64,000 bases of DNA from Linum tenue (Eukaryota; Streptophyta; Magnoliopsida; Malpighiales; Linaceae), in assembly GCA_946122785.1 (NCBI GenBank), contig CAMGYJ010000010.1, positions 13,925,467 through 13,989,466 of the forward strand, written 5' to 3'. The position numbers and the translations under genes are program-made. How positions within the stretch are numbered: position 1 is the stretch's first letter; each line of letters opens with the position of its first letter. The notes under the pieces were generated by a model. That model searched no databases, was not told the DNA's origin, and was given only the letters and a program-made list of their open reading frames with translations. Positions 31,180 through 44,628 of the stretch are shown piece by piece.

Positions 31180-34100
31180 TTTGACTTTTAAGAAATTTCG
31201 CCCTATATCATGTGTTAATGTTCTTTATAAGATAGTTGCAAAAATTATGGCAAAGAGATTAATTGAGGTACTCCCTAGTGTTATCAGCTTGAATCAAACA
31301 ACATTTATTAAAGGGAGACAGATTGTTGATAATGTTATGCTTGCTCAGGAACTAGTGAGTGGGTACCATAGAAAGCAGTTATCCTCACGGTGTGCAATAA
31401 AAATTGACATTATGAAAGCCTTTGACTCGGTAAACTGGGATTATCTTTTCATGATTATGAAGTTAATGGGCTTCCCTGATCGATATATGAGCTGGATCCA
31501 TCTCTGTACATCTACAACTAGATTCAGTATATGTGTGAATGGAGGTATGAAGGGATTCTTTAGTGCAAATAAAGGAGTGAGGCAAGGTGATCCTCTCTCT
31601 CACCTTATCTGTTTGCAATTGCTATGGAGGGGCTGACTGGATTGTTAAACAGAGCTTCTAGACAAGGGCTCATCCCTTATCACCCTATGTGTAGTAAGAT
31701 CTCCTTGAATCATCTCTGCTTTGCAGATGATTTGTTAATTTTCACAGAGGGTTGGGCTAGTGCTATCATGGCTGTAAAGCAGGTCTTGGACCAGTTCTAT
31801 TTTGGGCTGGAAATCCGGTTACAGTTTTCCGGTCAAACCGGAAACCGCCCAGTTTAAACCGTACCGGATACAACCCGGTCCAATCCGGATTCCGGTTGTC
31901 AGTGTTCGGGGAAAAACCGCACCAGATATGATCCGGTTAAAACCGGAAAAAACCAAAAAACCGGACCTGCCCATTCTAGCCTTGCTTTCTGCCCAGCCCA
32001 ATCCTAAAACATTGAAACCCAAAGCCCAACTTGCAAAAATTCAAAGCCAAGCCCAACCCAGCCCATCAAAACCCTCAACCTCCCAATTGCATCTCTCTTC
32101 CACACAGCCGCCCACACTCCACCGCTTCCACTTCTTCCTCATTTTCTTTTCTCCAATCTTCCACACTCCGCCGACTCTCTCTTCTTCCTCGTGAAACAAC
32201 CCCCAATCTCCAACTCACCATCAACCCTCAACTCTCCCTTTGGTGGCATCTATCTATGGCCAACGATCGCGGTGGAGACGTCGTTGGTGATATGCTCACA
32301 ACACAGCGACACTGGTCGATTTTGGAGGCGGCGAGCAGGCGACAACTTAGCCAAGCTCTCAAGTCGAGTCTCTCCCACTCCGCTGATCCAACTTTGTCGT
32401 CGTCGACGTTTGGATCTTCGCCCACAGTGCATGCCTCCATCGCCAACATTTAATTACTGTCATTCGTCGCGTCCCTTGTATCACCACCGATGACGGATAG
32501 ATCTTCCTCTTTCTGATGCGAGATCGCCTCGTAGATCTAGGATTGTGAATGATCTTTTTTTTGTAGGAAGGATTGTGAATGATTTTTGTTTTGTAAGCAG
32601 GATTGTAGACTTTAATGAGAGATCTCATGAGAGATTGAGATGGAAGATGAAGATGGAAGATGGAGACAGAAGAGAGAGGGAAGATGGGGATGGTGTTTTA
32701 ATCGAGAAAAGGTAGACTCTGATAGAGGGAAGATGGGGACTTTCTGTGACCCACTGACCTGCCATTTTTTTCCTCTTCTTTTAATTAATCATAAAATGAA
32801 ACGCTGGTGTTTGGGGATATAGGGACCATTTCTTGTTTTTTGGGTTGAAAACAGTTTTTCGGTCACAACCGGACCAAACCGTATTGCATCCAATTCGGTT
32901 TGGTTAAAACCGTGTACCAATCCAATCCCGTCTTCAGTTATGGCTATGTCCAATCCGGTTTCAAAAAACCGGGTCAATCCGGTCCGGTTTAAACCAAACT
33001 GGACTGTTTCCCAGCCCTAGTTCTATTGGCAATCTGGACTTAAGTGTAATCCTAGCAAATGCTCTGTCTTTTTTGGGGGTGAATCAGTACTGTTTAAGCA
33101 GAATGCGGTTGATCTTTCTGGGTTACTAAGGGCTCTCTCCCGGTGAGATATCTTGGGTTACCTCTTATCTCAGGTAAGCTTACTAATAGGGAGTGTGAAG
33201 TCTTACTGGCGGCAATAACGAAGAGAATTAAATCATGGCGGGCAAAGCAGCTATCTTACGCGGGACGACTTCAGTTGATCTCCTCTGTAATTACGGGTTT
33301 TGTTCAGTATTGGCTGCAAGTGTTTGTTTTACCAAAGAAAGTTCTTAAACTTGTGCAGAAGCTTTGTATGGATTTTCTTTGGCATGGAAATGATACTGGC
33401 AGGGCCAAGGTGGCATGGGATCGGTTGGCTCGGCCTAAAGCTGAAGGGGGGCTGGGTTTACGTGAGTTAAGCTCCTGGAATACTGCTTGTTCTATTCGTA
33501 TGCTTTGGCTTTTAATGATGCAGTAAGGAGCGCTTTGGGTGGCCTGGATGCTTGCTTACCGCTGCAAAACTGGAGATGTCTGGGCAATGAAGGAGAATGC
33601 AAATAGTGCTTGGGCCTGGAGACGAATACTAAAGAAGAGATACATGGTGCAGACTCTCCTTTCCAGGCAGAGGGACTGTGCTATGTGGAATAGGCAAATA
33701 ATGAATAAGTTCTCTGTCAAACTCGTTTGGAATTCCCTGCGTCCCCAGCATAGCAAAGTTGAATGGTTTAAGTTGGTTTGGGGACAGTTCAGTGTACCCA
33801 GGTTTAGTTTTATTGCCTGGATTGGCGTTTTGGATGCTATTACGACAAAGAGCAAGCTTATGAGATGGGGGAAGCTTAATGAAGACCGTTGTGTGCTTTG
33901 TCACAGTGCTAGTGAGACAAGAGACCATCTGTTCTTTTCTTGTGAATTTGTTAAGCAAGTAGTGACTGGTTTTCTCCGCACTGAGCAGGTATGTAAATCA
34001 AGTTGGGCAGAATCGCTGAGTTCTGCTTGCCAAGTTGTTGTGCGTGACTAGGGGAGTTTCTTTGGAGTAAAGTGGAGCATGCTGGTAACATACATCTGGC

Positions 34101-34365
34101 AGGAGCGCCGTCGGCGAATTCATCATGAACCAGAGCGGGATGTGGCAGTGCTGCAGGGCTTCATGAGAAACGATTTACAGTTGTTAAACATTTTGTAGTT
34201 GCAGGTATATGTAAGTAGGGGGAGTAGTCTGGCATGAATCTTTTTCTTTTTGTTCTTTCTACACGGTGGCCACAATGACAGCCCTTTCGTTGTATTGGTT
34301 TAGCGAATTGCAAATTGCAATTTCGATTTACTTAATAGTAAAAGGAAAATGATTCAACAAAAAAA
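31180..34365 (+). mobile_element. 5'-truncated LINE: reverse transcriptase, zf-RVT and A-rich tail, split by a hAT insertion
   Basis: The sequence begins inside the reverse transcriptase with FRPISCVNVLYKIVAKIMAK and continues TFIKGRQIVDNVMLAQELVS, GVRQGDPLS and CFADDLLIFTEG. Here FADD is the catalytic box (about 31720-31731). After the hAT insertion it resumes at 33027 with SGLKCNPSKCSVFFGG and GRLQLISSVITGFVQYWLQV. It ends with the zinc-finger-like domain RCVLCHSASETRDHLFFSCE. Breaks are a one-base shift near 31600, another near 33140 and a TAA at 33524. The 3' end is A-rich (AACAAAAAAAATG, 34351-34366). The missing 5' end is the usual result of incomplete reverse transcription. Confidence 0.88.
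31801..33018. mobile_element. non-autonomous hAT element inserted in the LINE, TSD AGTTCTAT
   Basis: AGTTCTAT flanks the element (31793-31800 and 33019-33026), and removing it rejoins the LINE reading. The tips TTTGGGCTGG and CCCAGCCCT are imperfect inverted repeats. CCGGTT/AACCGG words are dense in the first 160 bp and the last 170 bp. The 1218-bp interior has no transposase. Its middle part (31980-32460) has an open frame of unknown nature. A short repeat, GGATTGTGAATGATTTTTG with variants, occurs three times near 32540-32610. Confidence 0.88.
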
Positions 34366-36270
34366 ATGTATTTAGAGGATAGATAATCTAATTTTTGTTT
34401 ATGATAAAGACTGAGAGAAGCATCTTAGCATAATCGTTAACCAATCATATGAGTTGTTCTGGCTCCTCAAAAGTGAAATGTGTAGGATTTATCACTGTCT
34501 ATTAGATCAGATTATCATTATGCCAGATACATAATAAAGTATAATCCTAGAAAGTAATTGTTGGTTTGAATGATGTGTCTTTCCGTCTCTATTGGGCATT
34601 GGCTTAATTTTTCATTTGAAACTAATCTTCAAATATGTTACTTTTTTATATAGATTTATACGTATTCCGTATCAGCTTTTTGAAGTTTTCATCTGGATTA
34701 TTTTTGGGTTACTGATCCTTCGTAAAATAAAAAAATTTACCTAATTGGTGGCCAGGATTCTATTCCCTTAGGGACTCTTACAATCACCAACCCATATGGT
34801 AATAGACTTGTTCTTTAGAGTTTTGAAACGAATGTGGAGGTTAAGGTGCCTCTAAGGTTGAGATTCTCTTGTTTTTAACCAAAGAAAATGAAATAAAACC
34901 TAAACTAGGTTTGAAGAGAAGATAGAAAAAGAAGGTATTGCATATGCAAGTTCCCTTTAGAGTTTCTTTAGACTCGATTGAATTTATACTATTAGCAGAT
35001 GGACTATTTGATTCATGGAAGATTTATTCATACCTTGTGTGATGAAGTTGACCAGATCTAATATGCTGCAAGGATCGTATGGATTCCTCCCTTGTGGTGT
35101 CAAGCAATTCAATCCATTGATGATCGATTATGAATGACCATTGTGTCAAGTCACATCCAACACAAACTCGGATTTTGAATTATATATCTTATAAGATCAT
35201 AACTCCGCTTTAGCACACAATTGCATTAACAATTAATCAACTTAGAAATCAAACACATAAAAGTACTCAAATACTCATATATAACCAGTAATCAATAATT
35301 ACATAGTCTAAATAATCTTTAGGGTTCACAAACTTACACAACTAACAAACTTGTCACTCATGGGGACAGAACCGTGTAAGAAAATTGATCAAAGACGAGA
35401 GTCCCAAAATGGCTTGAAAATCGGAGACCAAAGTAAAGTTGGTGCTTAGGATGCTAATTTTGCCACCGATATGACCTTGAGTTTTGGCTTAATTCTGTGT
35501 TTGCAGAGTTGCTCTATCAGCATAAGAACCTCTCTGTAAAAATTAATTTTCGACTACTATCCAAGGGTGTCTATTTATAGGTTCTTCTACCAGAATTTCA
35601 GGGAGAAATTTTTTGGTAGAAACTCTATTAGCCAAATCTTTTAGGTTTATCTCTAGTTTGCCCTCCAAGTATGGACTATTCTCCCGAATTCGGGCTAGTT
35701 TGGGACTCTCTAAAATTGACACCTAGACGCCCAATAGTTACTTGAGTCGCCTTAATTCCTCACCAAATTATGGGCTTCACCAATCCCCGTTTCTGCTTCC
35801 AGTAGTCGGTCCTTTTTGTTCCCTACTCATACAAGGTAGCCCACTAGGATACTTTGGTCTGAAAACACATGAAACACTACTAAAAGTGAATCAAAATAAT
35901 AAAAACAATCCTACGAGTACTATACACATCTTTGAGGGATTACCAAGCATGTCCAAACTATTATGGCACTAAAGATATGAAGACTATGGAGAAGCTACCA
36001 TAAAATAGGGGTATAAAATAGTATTTTCTATGTGTTATTAGTTACGAACTATTGATACAGAGTAATCGGCTTATTAGAGGCATTGTATAGGAAAACGATC
36101 TCAATAGTATTCACAACTATTAAAAAAAATGGACCCTATTCTACTACAGATCACTACATAAAAGAAATATTGTTTCAAATTCGAAATGAATTTCCTTCGT
36201 TGCCCTTCCACTATGCCTGCATTTTTGTAATGTTATCTAAATTCTAGCCACTTCATTTCTTCTGCTTTAC
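34366..36270. other. AT-rich spacer, no recognisable gene
   Basis: No long conserved frame is seen on either strand. CTATAAATAGACACCC on the minus strand near 35565-35580, with a pyrimidine-rich context, could be the TATA region of an old LTR facing left. I could not find TG/CA borders. Confidence 0.4.
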
Positions 36271-36699
36271 AACCTCCCTAAAGTCGGTGATCACCCCACT
36301 GTTTGGATAGAGGAATGAACCAGGGTGACCGAGGGTAAACAGGATTCCCAACTAGATGGATCAAACTGGAAGACCACTGCGAGGGCCAAGGCATTGTTCC
36401 ATATGCAAAGTACCAGGTCACGATAAACGAATTTGTCCTAGACCAATTGTTAGCTTTCTCAATAAAGGCAAACTTTAACATCATATGAAAGTAACACACC
36501 ACACAGTAAATTCCAACGACTTAAATATGGAATGAAATTTCACACACCGCACAAATAAAGCCCAACAACTCAAACATCGAATGAAAATAAACACCAACTA
36601 CGAACTAGAGGGATCCTCATGCAACTTTTCATCCATCCCCTCGCCTGTCCCGTTGTTCCCATCTTTTGTTCTTCTTTATTCGATGGGCTATTGGTGTAA

Positions 36700-39526
36700 C
36701 CACGGGTAGACGCGGTTGATTAGATCGAGGTTCTATGCTAGGGTGCTTATCCGTGATATGGCGACGCCTCTCCATGCGAGGTGGCTCTTATGGTTTCTAG
36801 CGGGGGACATCCACGCTCTAACGGTGGGGAATAGTAGACAATTGGGTCGAAGTGTGATTGTAAGGCACTTGCCATTGCTGATACACCATGAAGTCTTGGT
36901 CAGAACTCGAGGATGTGGCATCGTTCCAAGTACTCGAGGATGTGGCATCATGGTGAGTACTCGGGCAGGGATCATGGTACAACTCTAAAAGGCGAGGCAC
37001 GCGCCACGCCATAATTGCTGCACCTGGAGCACATGAGGACTTTCCCTTACACGAATGTTAGGACTCCTTTGGTACGGTGGTGGATGGTTAGGGATATCAG
37101 AAGATACTCTCAGTGTAGGAGGTGCAGGCATCGACGAGTATCTATGTTTTTCCCGCTCACGTGCTCTAACACAACCGATGAGATTATTTGTGATTTCCTC
37201 AGGAGCAACACCTCTCTCATTCCCAAAGTCTCCCGAATGCAGGCTAGAGGGTGTACATGCTCTACGCCATCAACCTAAACTGCACTAATTTACCAAGTTA
37301 GGCAATTCTCAAGCAATGAAATGTATAACAACTTTTATGTCAAGAAAGGTGAGAAAATGAATTAAAAAATGGAAAATGACTTACCAATGCACCATTGGTG
37401 GCACCTTCCGGAGTCATGTACCGAAGTGATTGTGCACGGTATTGGTCCATGTATGGGTCATGATAACCCATTCGATCCACCGCTACATGAGTGACAATGT
37501 TACCATCCTGCCGATTGTTCCACATCTTGATGTATTGTTGTCTATGCATGGGGCCATGGGCCAATCATGAGTGCCTTGGCGACCGTCTTTTTTGTGACAT
37601 GCCTTCTGGCTATCGGGGGGATATAAGGGTAAGCATTGCTCACGATTGTATTGCTGTAAGCATCAATCGGGCATGTGCCACTCCACAAGATGGAGACAAA
37701 TTAGAGGGACCCTCGTTCCCCATTGTTGGGGATGAGTCGTGAATTGCCTCACGTGCCACGCCACCATGTGGGAAAGGTGCGGATCAAATAAAAGCTACAA
37801 AAGAAATAACCTTAAATAAGTATTACAAAATTAGTCTACGCGCATGGAAATAGCAAAGGAAGAAGATGTATTACGATGGTTATCTCTACTTCCCTAAGTC
37901 TATCCAACCTCCTCCGATACTCTTGCAAGGTGTGGTCGGGCTGGGTGTCCCATGTTGTGGCTCCAATCCACCTTATTCATAATACAATCATCAAATGTTA
38001 TAACTAACTAAATAACTAATTATCAATTCACGGAGTGAAAAAAGCAATTGGTATGTGTGGGTTTGAGAAGTTCACCTACAACAATATGCTTCTTGTCGTA
38101 GTGGATGGTCGGGTGCCCAATTTTCTCCTAGTGCACTCATAGGGCCTTAGGTAAGGAAGATCTTCCCAAGCCCAAAATTGGACAATGAGTATCGGTCGTC
38201 CAATCTCCTTTACCTCTTTCCTAGTAGCATTACAAAGAGAGTTGTAGAGATGAGCTAGGCAAGCGGATGCCCAAATAAAGTTCCTCATATCCTCCCATGA
38301 ACCAATTAGGATCTTCAGCCATGCGCAGCTAATTACGTTGTTCGAAGTTTTGGGGAAGAACACTCCTCCGATCAGGCTAATGATGTAGACACACGCATAA
38401 ATTTCCTTGTCCCCCTCATCACTTTCCTCGGTGAGGGGGTTGTCATGCATCTCAAGGTTGTGCTTCCTATTGATCTCCACTATTAACCAGGTGATTGATA
38501 CTTGGTTCTTCCTCAAGGGTGGCTTCCCATCCTCCGCAACGTCACCCTCTGAGCTGTTTGGCACGAACAACCCAAAAGCACTCTGGAGAAGATATCACCA
38601 ACTGTTCAGATTCTCGTCATATGAAAGTGGTGGATGATCGTTCACAATCACCGCATCGCCATCGATGGGAAAATGTGTTAGGATCGTGATGTCCTTCAAT
38701 GTGATGGTGCACTCCTTCATGGAAGTTGAAGTTGTATGTCTTCTTGTGCCATCTCTCCACCAATGACGTGACGAGTAAACTATCGATCTTGATGGCAACA
38801 AAGTGTCTCATCGTCTCCAACCCTTCCCTTTGAAGTTATAAATTCATTATAAAAAAATTGAAATTAACAAAATAAATATTATTTGCAAGAATACACATAA
38901 ATTCATTATGAAAAAACAAATTCAATTAACTAAAATTAATAGCATTTGAAAGATATACACATAAATCCTTTATACCCAACAATTGAAATTAACAATATGA
39001 ATACCATAGACTTTTAGAAAGATATACACATAAATATAAATCCATAATACTATTTTGCACATGATATTGGTTGATTTTAACGATTTAAGCCAATACAAGT
39101 GAACTCGTTAGACTCTTAGGAGAGGTATACATCTCATTAGAAACACAGTCTTTTTGAAAAAAAGGGGGATTCGATGATCACTTAAAACCCGATTATCCAA
39201 GCAAATGAGAGGATCATGATGATCGCTTAAGACCCCATTTTCTTAGGCATGCATCTCTTTATATATATTCTAAGTAAGTATCACATTGTATTAGCCCAAA
39301 TTATTGAAAATAATAAATATGATTAACCATTTAAAAAATTATATTATAAACCACTAAGTACGTTAACAAAATAAACTATGACAAAAGGTTGAAGAATTAT
39401 ACGTACCGAGAAATTGGTCCAAACATCCCTTGAACGATGGTTAGGTTGGTCGTAAAGAACACTTGCATTATTGGGTCCTTGGTCAAGATTATATCTTTGA
39501 TCATATATATCTATGTCCGCCCCAAC
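36700..39526 (-). pseudogene. plant mobile domain (PMD/MAIN-like) pseudogene
   Basis: On the minus strand an exon at 39526-39407 (AG acceptor before it, GTACGT donor after it) reads YNLDQGPNNASVLYDQPNHR and DVWTNFS. Next comes FVAIKIDSLLVTSLVERWHK followed by TLKDITILTHFPIDG (38820-38640). Then come IYACVYIISLIGGVFFP, SWEDMRNFIWASACLAHLYN and IVQFWAWEDLPYLRPY (38570-38080). These are the PMD signatures in order: the LYDQ..HRS start, LVERW, T..D..I....IDG, LIGG..FP, W.SA.LA.LY and W.WE..P. Further pieces run to about 37860, and a Ser-rich tail extends to about 36760. Frame changes and stops between pieces make it a pseudogene. PMD proteins occur both as host genes and in transposons. Confidence 0.7.
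36902..36980. repeat. 27-bp tandem repeat, about three copies
   Basis: Units built on ACTCGAGGATGTGGCATC start near 36904 and 36931, with a third, diverged copy (ACTCGGGCAGGGATCATGG) near 36958. On the minus strand they encode the repeated Asp-Ala-Thr-Ser-Ser tail of the PMD pseudogene. Confidence 0.75.
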
Positions 39527-41039
39527 CTACAATAGCTTAAGAACAAAATAAATTAATTAGGGTATAGATTAATTAACAAGAATAATAAGAACAAAAATAA
39601 AGAGAAGAATGAGTATGTACCGCTTGATAATCATCATCGTAACCACCCTCTTGATAGAACCAATCTTGGTCCATTTTTTATGGAAGGCAGGCTGGGGTTC
39701 GATGTGTTTTGGAAGAAAAAACTTTAAAAATATTTTCTCATTGCAGTTCAGACTTAGCCGCAACCAACAGACGATAATTTCTTAAGTTTTGGTTGGAGGG
39801 AGTATGGGTGAAGAGAAAGTTCGATTGGTGTGGAGAAATGAATAGGAGAGGGGTGTTTTAATAGGATGAGGACCGTAGGAGGCAGTTTCGGCGTGAATCG
39901 AACATGAAAACCGCTTGGCCCGCCCAGGGTTTTTAATTTTCAAACTCAAACCGAGTGGTGGGCAACACATTTTTTGTAGAGTAGGCACGAATCAAAGGCG
40001 CAGTGGCACAGATCGCTGACTTGGCGGACGGTAAGCTATTGGATCGCGGGGAGATCCAACGACCAATCCAACCACCACGCCCCCTGCGGTTGTTGGCGGG
40101 AGAAACACAAACCACAACCCCCTGAGGTTCGCGTTTTGACTGCCAGTGGGTGCTGCGGTTTGTGTGAATTGGTGGTTGAATTGGATTTTTTTTAAAAGAG
40201 TGCTATTTTGGGATATTTTGTATAGTATTTATGGAAAAAATCATATACCCCTCAACCAACATTTGAGCAAAAGTCTTTACTGGATTACTCGTCCTCCATA
40301 TCAACTCACTAAAACCAAAATTGAATCAATTGATTAAAAGCTCGAGGGTAGAATGACACCTTAAGGGCCATTTTTACTCCTAGACCACCATTTTAAAGAA
40401 GATAGACAACATGTCTTGAAATGACGTATCTCATAAATTATGTCCCCATGAGTGCTAGTTTTATAGTTGTGTAGGTTTGCATACCCTAGGCCTAGAGTTT
40501 CATTAGACAATGTATTAGTCGATTCTTGATTATATATTTATGGTTGTTTAGATTTCATAACTCGATGTTTATTACATTTGATTATTTTTGTTATATGGTT
40601 TAGTGTGGGTACATTTTAACAACGAAACCCATGTGACTAAGTGCACACCAAATACAATGCACTACTTGATAGCTAAGGGTAATCGTGACTAAGCATGACT
40701 AGCTGACATACCAAATTGTCTCCCTATTTCATTTCCAAAGGAGGGATCCGCTAGTTGGTGGTAGGAAATGAAGCATAGTGAGTGGATGAATCTGTGTGAA
40801 TTCTATCAATCATCTATATGTATGTCTCATATCTTTCTTATACGCGTTTAAGGAAAATCAAGGGGGACCTTTTTTTATACAATGCCTCCCTTTATTGTTT
40901 TCCTCGTCCATGTTAGCCTTTTTCTACTTTTTATTTTATAAAGCAAATCTAGGGATACCTCAACCCCAAACATGGATTTTGAATAAAAAATCTAGATCCT
41001 CACTAACCGAGTTGTGGGATTTAAACATCTCCTAGGCAA

Positions 41040-43330
41040 TACAATCCTAAATAAGTAAATGTGAACCCTAGTCTATAGCAAATCTTGCACCATCTTTATC
41101 AATCCAATTTGATCCATTTGTAATGTGCTTATCTATTTCAATATGGTGAGTTCTCATATGGAAAACTAGGTTTTATGCCATTTATATTGTTGATATGTTA
41201 TCACCAAAAAAGTAACCATTATACCATTGTATGATGACCTCAAAAGCAACATTCTTAGCCATTAAGTCTCACAAACCAGATCTTGACACTCTGGTTTGAT
41301 TCGTAGTTCTCCAAGTTAGTAAAAAATATCCCAAGAAATTAAAGTGAAATAAGATGTCATTGCTAGCCCAATCATAGTCATTGTAGGCCATCAACATCAA
41401 TTATACCTTCGCTGTTTAAAGGGATTCCTTGACCTAGAAAACTTTCAGATAATGTAGTACTTTGTATGACTTCAAAGAGGAGTTCCAATAATAGTGATTG
41501 TATTTATTTGGCAATATAATCTTTCTAGGTGGTCTAATATTGTGAACCAATATATCATTTCTGGATCTATATATGCATGGGAAAATATTTATGGCTCATC
41601 ATTACCAAAATATTGATAATGATCATGCATTTCTAGTATGGTTGTAGTGGATTATGTAGCAACACTGAAAACTTCCTAAGGATTTTCCCTTTGTCTATAA
41701 ATGAAACAAGTAGAGAAGTTGGTGAATAAGTATATGTAGAAGGTTGTGGAGAATTTTGCAAAGACATATGGAGAAGAGATGGAGACACATAAGAAGTGTA
41801 GGAGGGAAAATTAGAAGGATATATATTAGGATCAGGAGAGATTGGAAGCATATGTAATGAAAGGAAGAATTGTTTCAGAAAAAGTAACATCTTGCTTGAC
41901 ACACAATTTTTTATCACGAAACTATAGTATCTAATTACCTTCAATTCCTACATGCATACCTAGAAAGACACATTACGTAGCTCTAAGGATTCCTGTACAA
42001 CATATGCAAGGAAGTTGTATCTAGATTGGTTGTTCCATGAGCCGAGATTCATGCACAATATATGTACGCTGCTAGAGGCAGAATGGTTGAAACCAAAGGG
42101 TATTTTTGGTTGAGATAGAGGCCAAATTGTATTTGTCTAGCTCAGACTAAAGTTAAGTTAGTAGAGTCCTATAGTTTCTCTTACCAAGCCAATATTCCTC
42201 ATGCTCACAATGTCTCGATTTCATAAACATCATATTAGAAATGTAAGGATATGGAGTAATCATTAGTGAGTTTGCTAATTGAAACTCGATTGAAAGATAA
42301 GCTAGGAACCAACATGACATCTTTCAAACAAAGTCTAGAAGGAAACTTTATAGCGCATACATTTGTGACAAAGACTTGGTATTATGTTGTAGGTACAAAA
42401 AGGTATTTTGAACTGCGTTTGAATCACTAAATAAGGTAAGACATCATATAATATGATTTGAATCACTTGATTCTAGAATCCAAAGGCTAAGAGGATTGAT
42501 ATTAGACGGCTGAAACGTTGAAAGGATATGTTTACCTAAATGGTAAGGGAAGGAAGGAAATTACTAAGAGATTGAGTATGATTAGTCAATGATACATGGT
42601 GATCTGAAGGGGTACGGAAGTTGCCAGTACTAGTTTGCAGCATATGACTGAGATGGTTCATTTTTTAATATAAATCTAAGTGGTGAATGAGTGAATGTTC
42701 CCTTGTCCAAGAAACTGCCTTCTGATTGTGTCTTAGTAGTTCTAGGTTGTGTTGACTGAACCAACAAACCTTGGAGTACTAGAGTTTGAGCTTGAACAAG
42801 AGTTGGCATTAGATGCACTATCTTTCTACTATGCATGTCTCTTCTTCAGTATGCAACAATCATATATGAAATGATTGGTCCTTTTTGAAAATCTTGCAAA
42901 AATAATTACTTACATTGATTCCCCTGTTTCCTTGAATTGGTTGTTGCATAACTCTTGTGCCAGAGATTGATTTTTCCCCCTCCATAAGTGCATGTCCTTT
43001 GAGTTTTAGCTCATATTTTAAAATACCTTCAATAGCCTCAGATATAGTGGGTAATGGCATTCACATCAAAGCCGAGTCTTCATCACTTCATAATCAATGT
43101 TTATTACACCCATAAATCCAATAAGATTGTGTGTCTCTTACTTCTCAACAAATGTTCCAACTTCATGAGGATTTGGATTTTCTGGTGCACATAGTATAAT
43201 AAGATTAAACTCAAGTTATTTATCTCAAAGACCTTGCACTATTGAATAGTGTTGATTGATGGTCGGTTACACATACTAATCTCATCTTACATATTGGTAA
43301 TTTGTTGTGCGTTTGGATGACCAAATGGCT
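41040..43330 (-). mobile_element. Ty1/copia relic, minus strand, heavily decayed
   Basis: From high to low coordinates the minus strand shows a gag end (MPLPTISEAIEGILKYELKL with a broken CCHC region, 43060-42860). An integrase-to-RT linker follows (CVSSKMLLFLKQFFLS and a Ser/Pro-rich stretch, 41944-41633). RNase H motifs come last (YNDYDWAS, RTHHIEID, KDGARFA, 41430-41090). Order and spacing fit one copia element that has lost most of RT. Stops are frequent. The element is cut on its right by the solo LTR at 43334, and further gag debris may lie beyond 44629. 39530-41030, to its left, has no recognisable gene. Confidence 0.6.
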
Positions 43331-43333
43331 TTC

Positions 43334-44623
43334 TGATGACTCGATATTTGCACATGTTTTCCCCTTTGTTTCTTGATTGTTTAAGCTTTCATTATTGCTT
43401 CTTTGGCCTATATTACGCTAGGTCGTGTTCCTTTGTCATATTTCAGGTCCTAGCACATAAAGTGAAGCATAGGCGCAAGTTTCAAGTCAATCAGAGATCA
43501 ATTGGCGATTAGGGAGAAGAAACTCGGGCATGACCTGAAGAAGAATGGATTTCTACCCCACTTTATGGACAAAGAATCATGCAATCTTGTCATGAAAAGA
43601 AAGAGGACGAGACTACAAGCGTCTGGGATCAAACGGCGACTGATTCGGAGTCCGGACGAGGGAGAAACGAAACATTGAATATAGGGGAATAGGTTCGGCA
43701 GTAAAAACACGGGCGCGCCTAAATCAAAACACGGCCGTGCCCATATTTAGGCATGACCGTGTTTTGACCGACGCGCCCGAGCGTGTTTTTAACACGGGGC
43801 AAAACACGGGCGGTCAAAAGCAAAGCACGGCCGTGCCCGCGACCGTGATTTGCCCAGAATCGGGTTTTTTAACCCAAATTCGAGCCAAAGGAGAGGAGAG
43901 CTGGGTTTTGGATCCCAAACACCCAAGGGACGAACCAAAGAAAGAGAGGGCGATTTGAGGGCATTCTAAGAGTGGAATTGGAGGATTTCTTCGCCTTGGA
44001 AGCTTGAGGAACAAGCCCGGACTTGAAGACTGATCATCTGAAGATTCTTACTGCAGTCTCTCTCTTCTCTATGGAGTAACTTCCCTTCACTTAGGTTTTG
44101 AGGAACCCTAGCCATGTTTGTTGGATTGGATGATTGTATGAGTACTATGACTTGGTAATCTTGAGTTCATATTCAATCTATGCATGTTTTCATGATTCAA
44201 TTCTGCTTTAGTCGAGATTATTGATTCTGCTTTGATCCTATGAGAGCGAATACCTGATTAGGTCAATAGAGCACCATAGATTGATAGTATTGGATCGATT
44301 GCTTTAATCGAGGGTTGATTCAATGCTTTGTATCGATTGAGAACCTCATTCGATAGAGGGAATCTAGTTCAGAACGCCTTGATCAGTTGTTCTAGAGAAG
44401 GATACGTCCCTCTAGGCAATTGACTCAAGAGGGCCTTGCTGTAGTTTGCTAGAGTAGTTTTAGTTCTTCTATCTTAATCTGGTTTGCTAGATAATGAACT
44501 GAAGCTGAGGAATAGTAACTCTAGAGACCCGTGGATTCGATATTTATTACTTGAGCCACTATACTGCAGTCCCTTTCATTGGTTACACTTGGCCATTGTT
44601 AGGAGTTGTGTCATAGCGAGTCA
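43334..44623 (+). mobile_element. solo LTR of an Athila-type gypsy element, 1290 bp, TSD CTTTC
   Basis: The block begins TGATGACTCG and ends GCGAGTCA; TGACTCG and CGAGTCA are inverted tips. CTTTC flanks it on both sides (43329-43333 and 44624-44628). The end GAGTCA and several internal phrases (GGAACCCTAGCCATG, GCTAGATAATGA) match the LTRs ending at 9362 and 57417, which places it in the same broad family. Nested palindromes around CACGGCCGTG occupy 43700-43860. No internal domain remains. Confidence 0.88.
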
Positions 44624-44628
44624 CTTTC

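Noticed and set aside
32359..32628. Minus-strand frame with repeated YKTKIIHNPSYKKKIIHNP
   Set aside because: The repeat comes from a short DNA repeat in the hAT interior and is not a protein domain I recognise.
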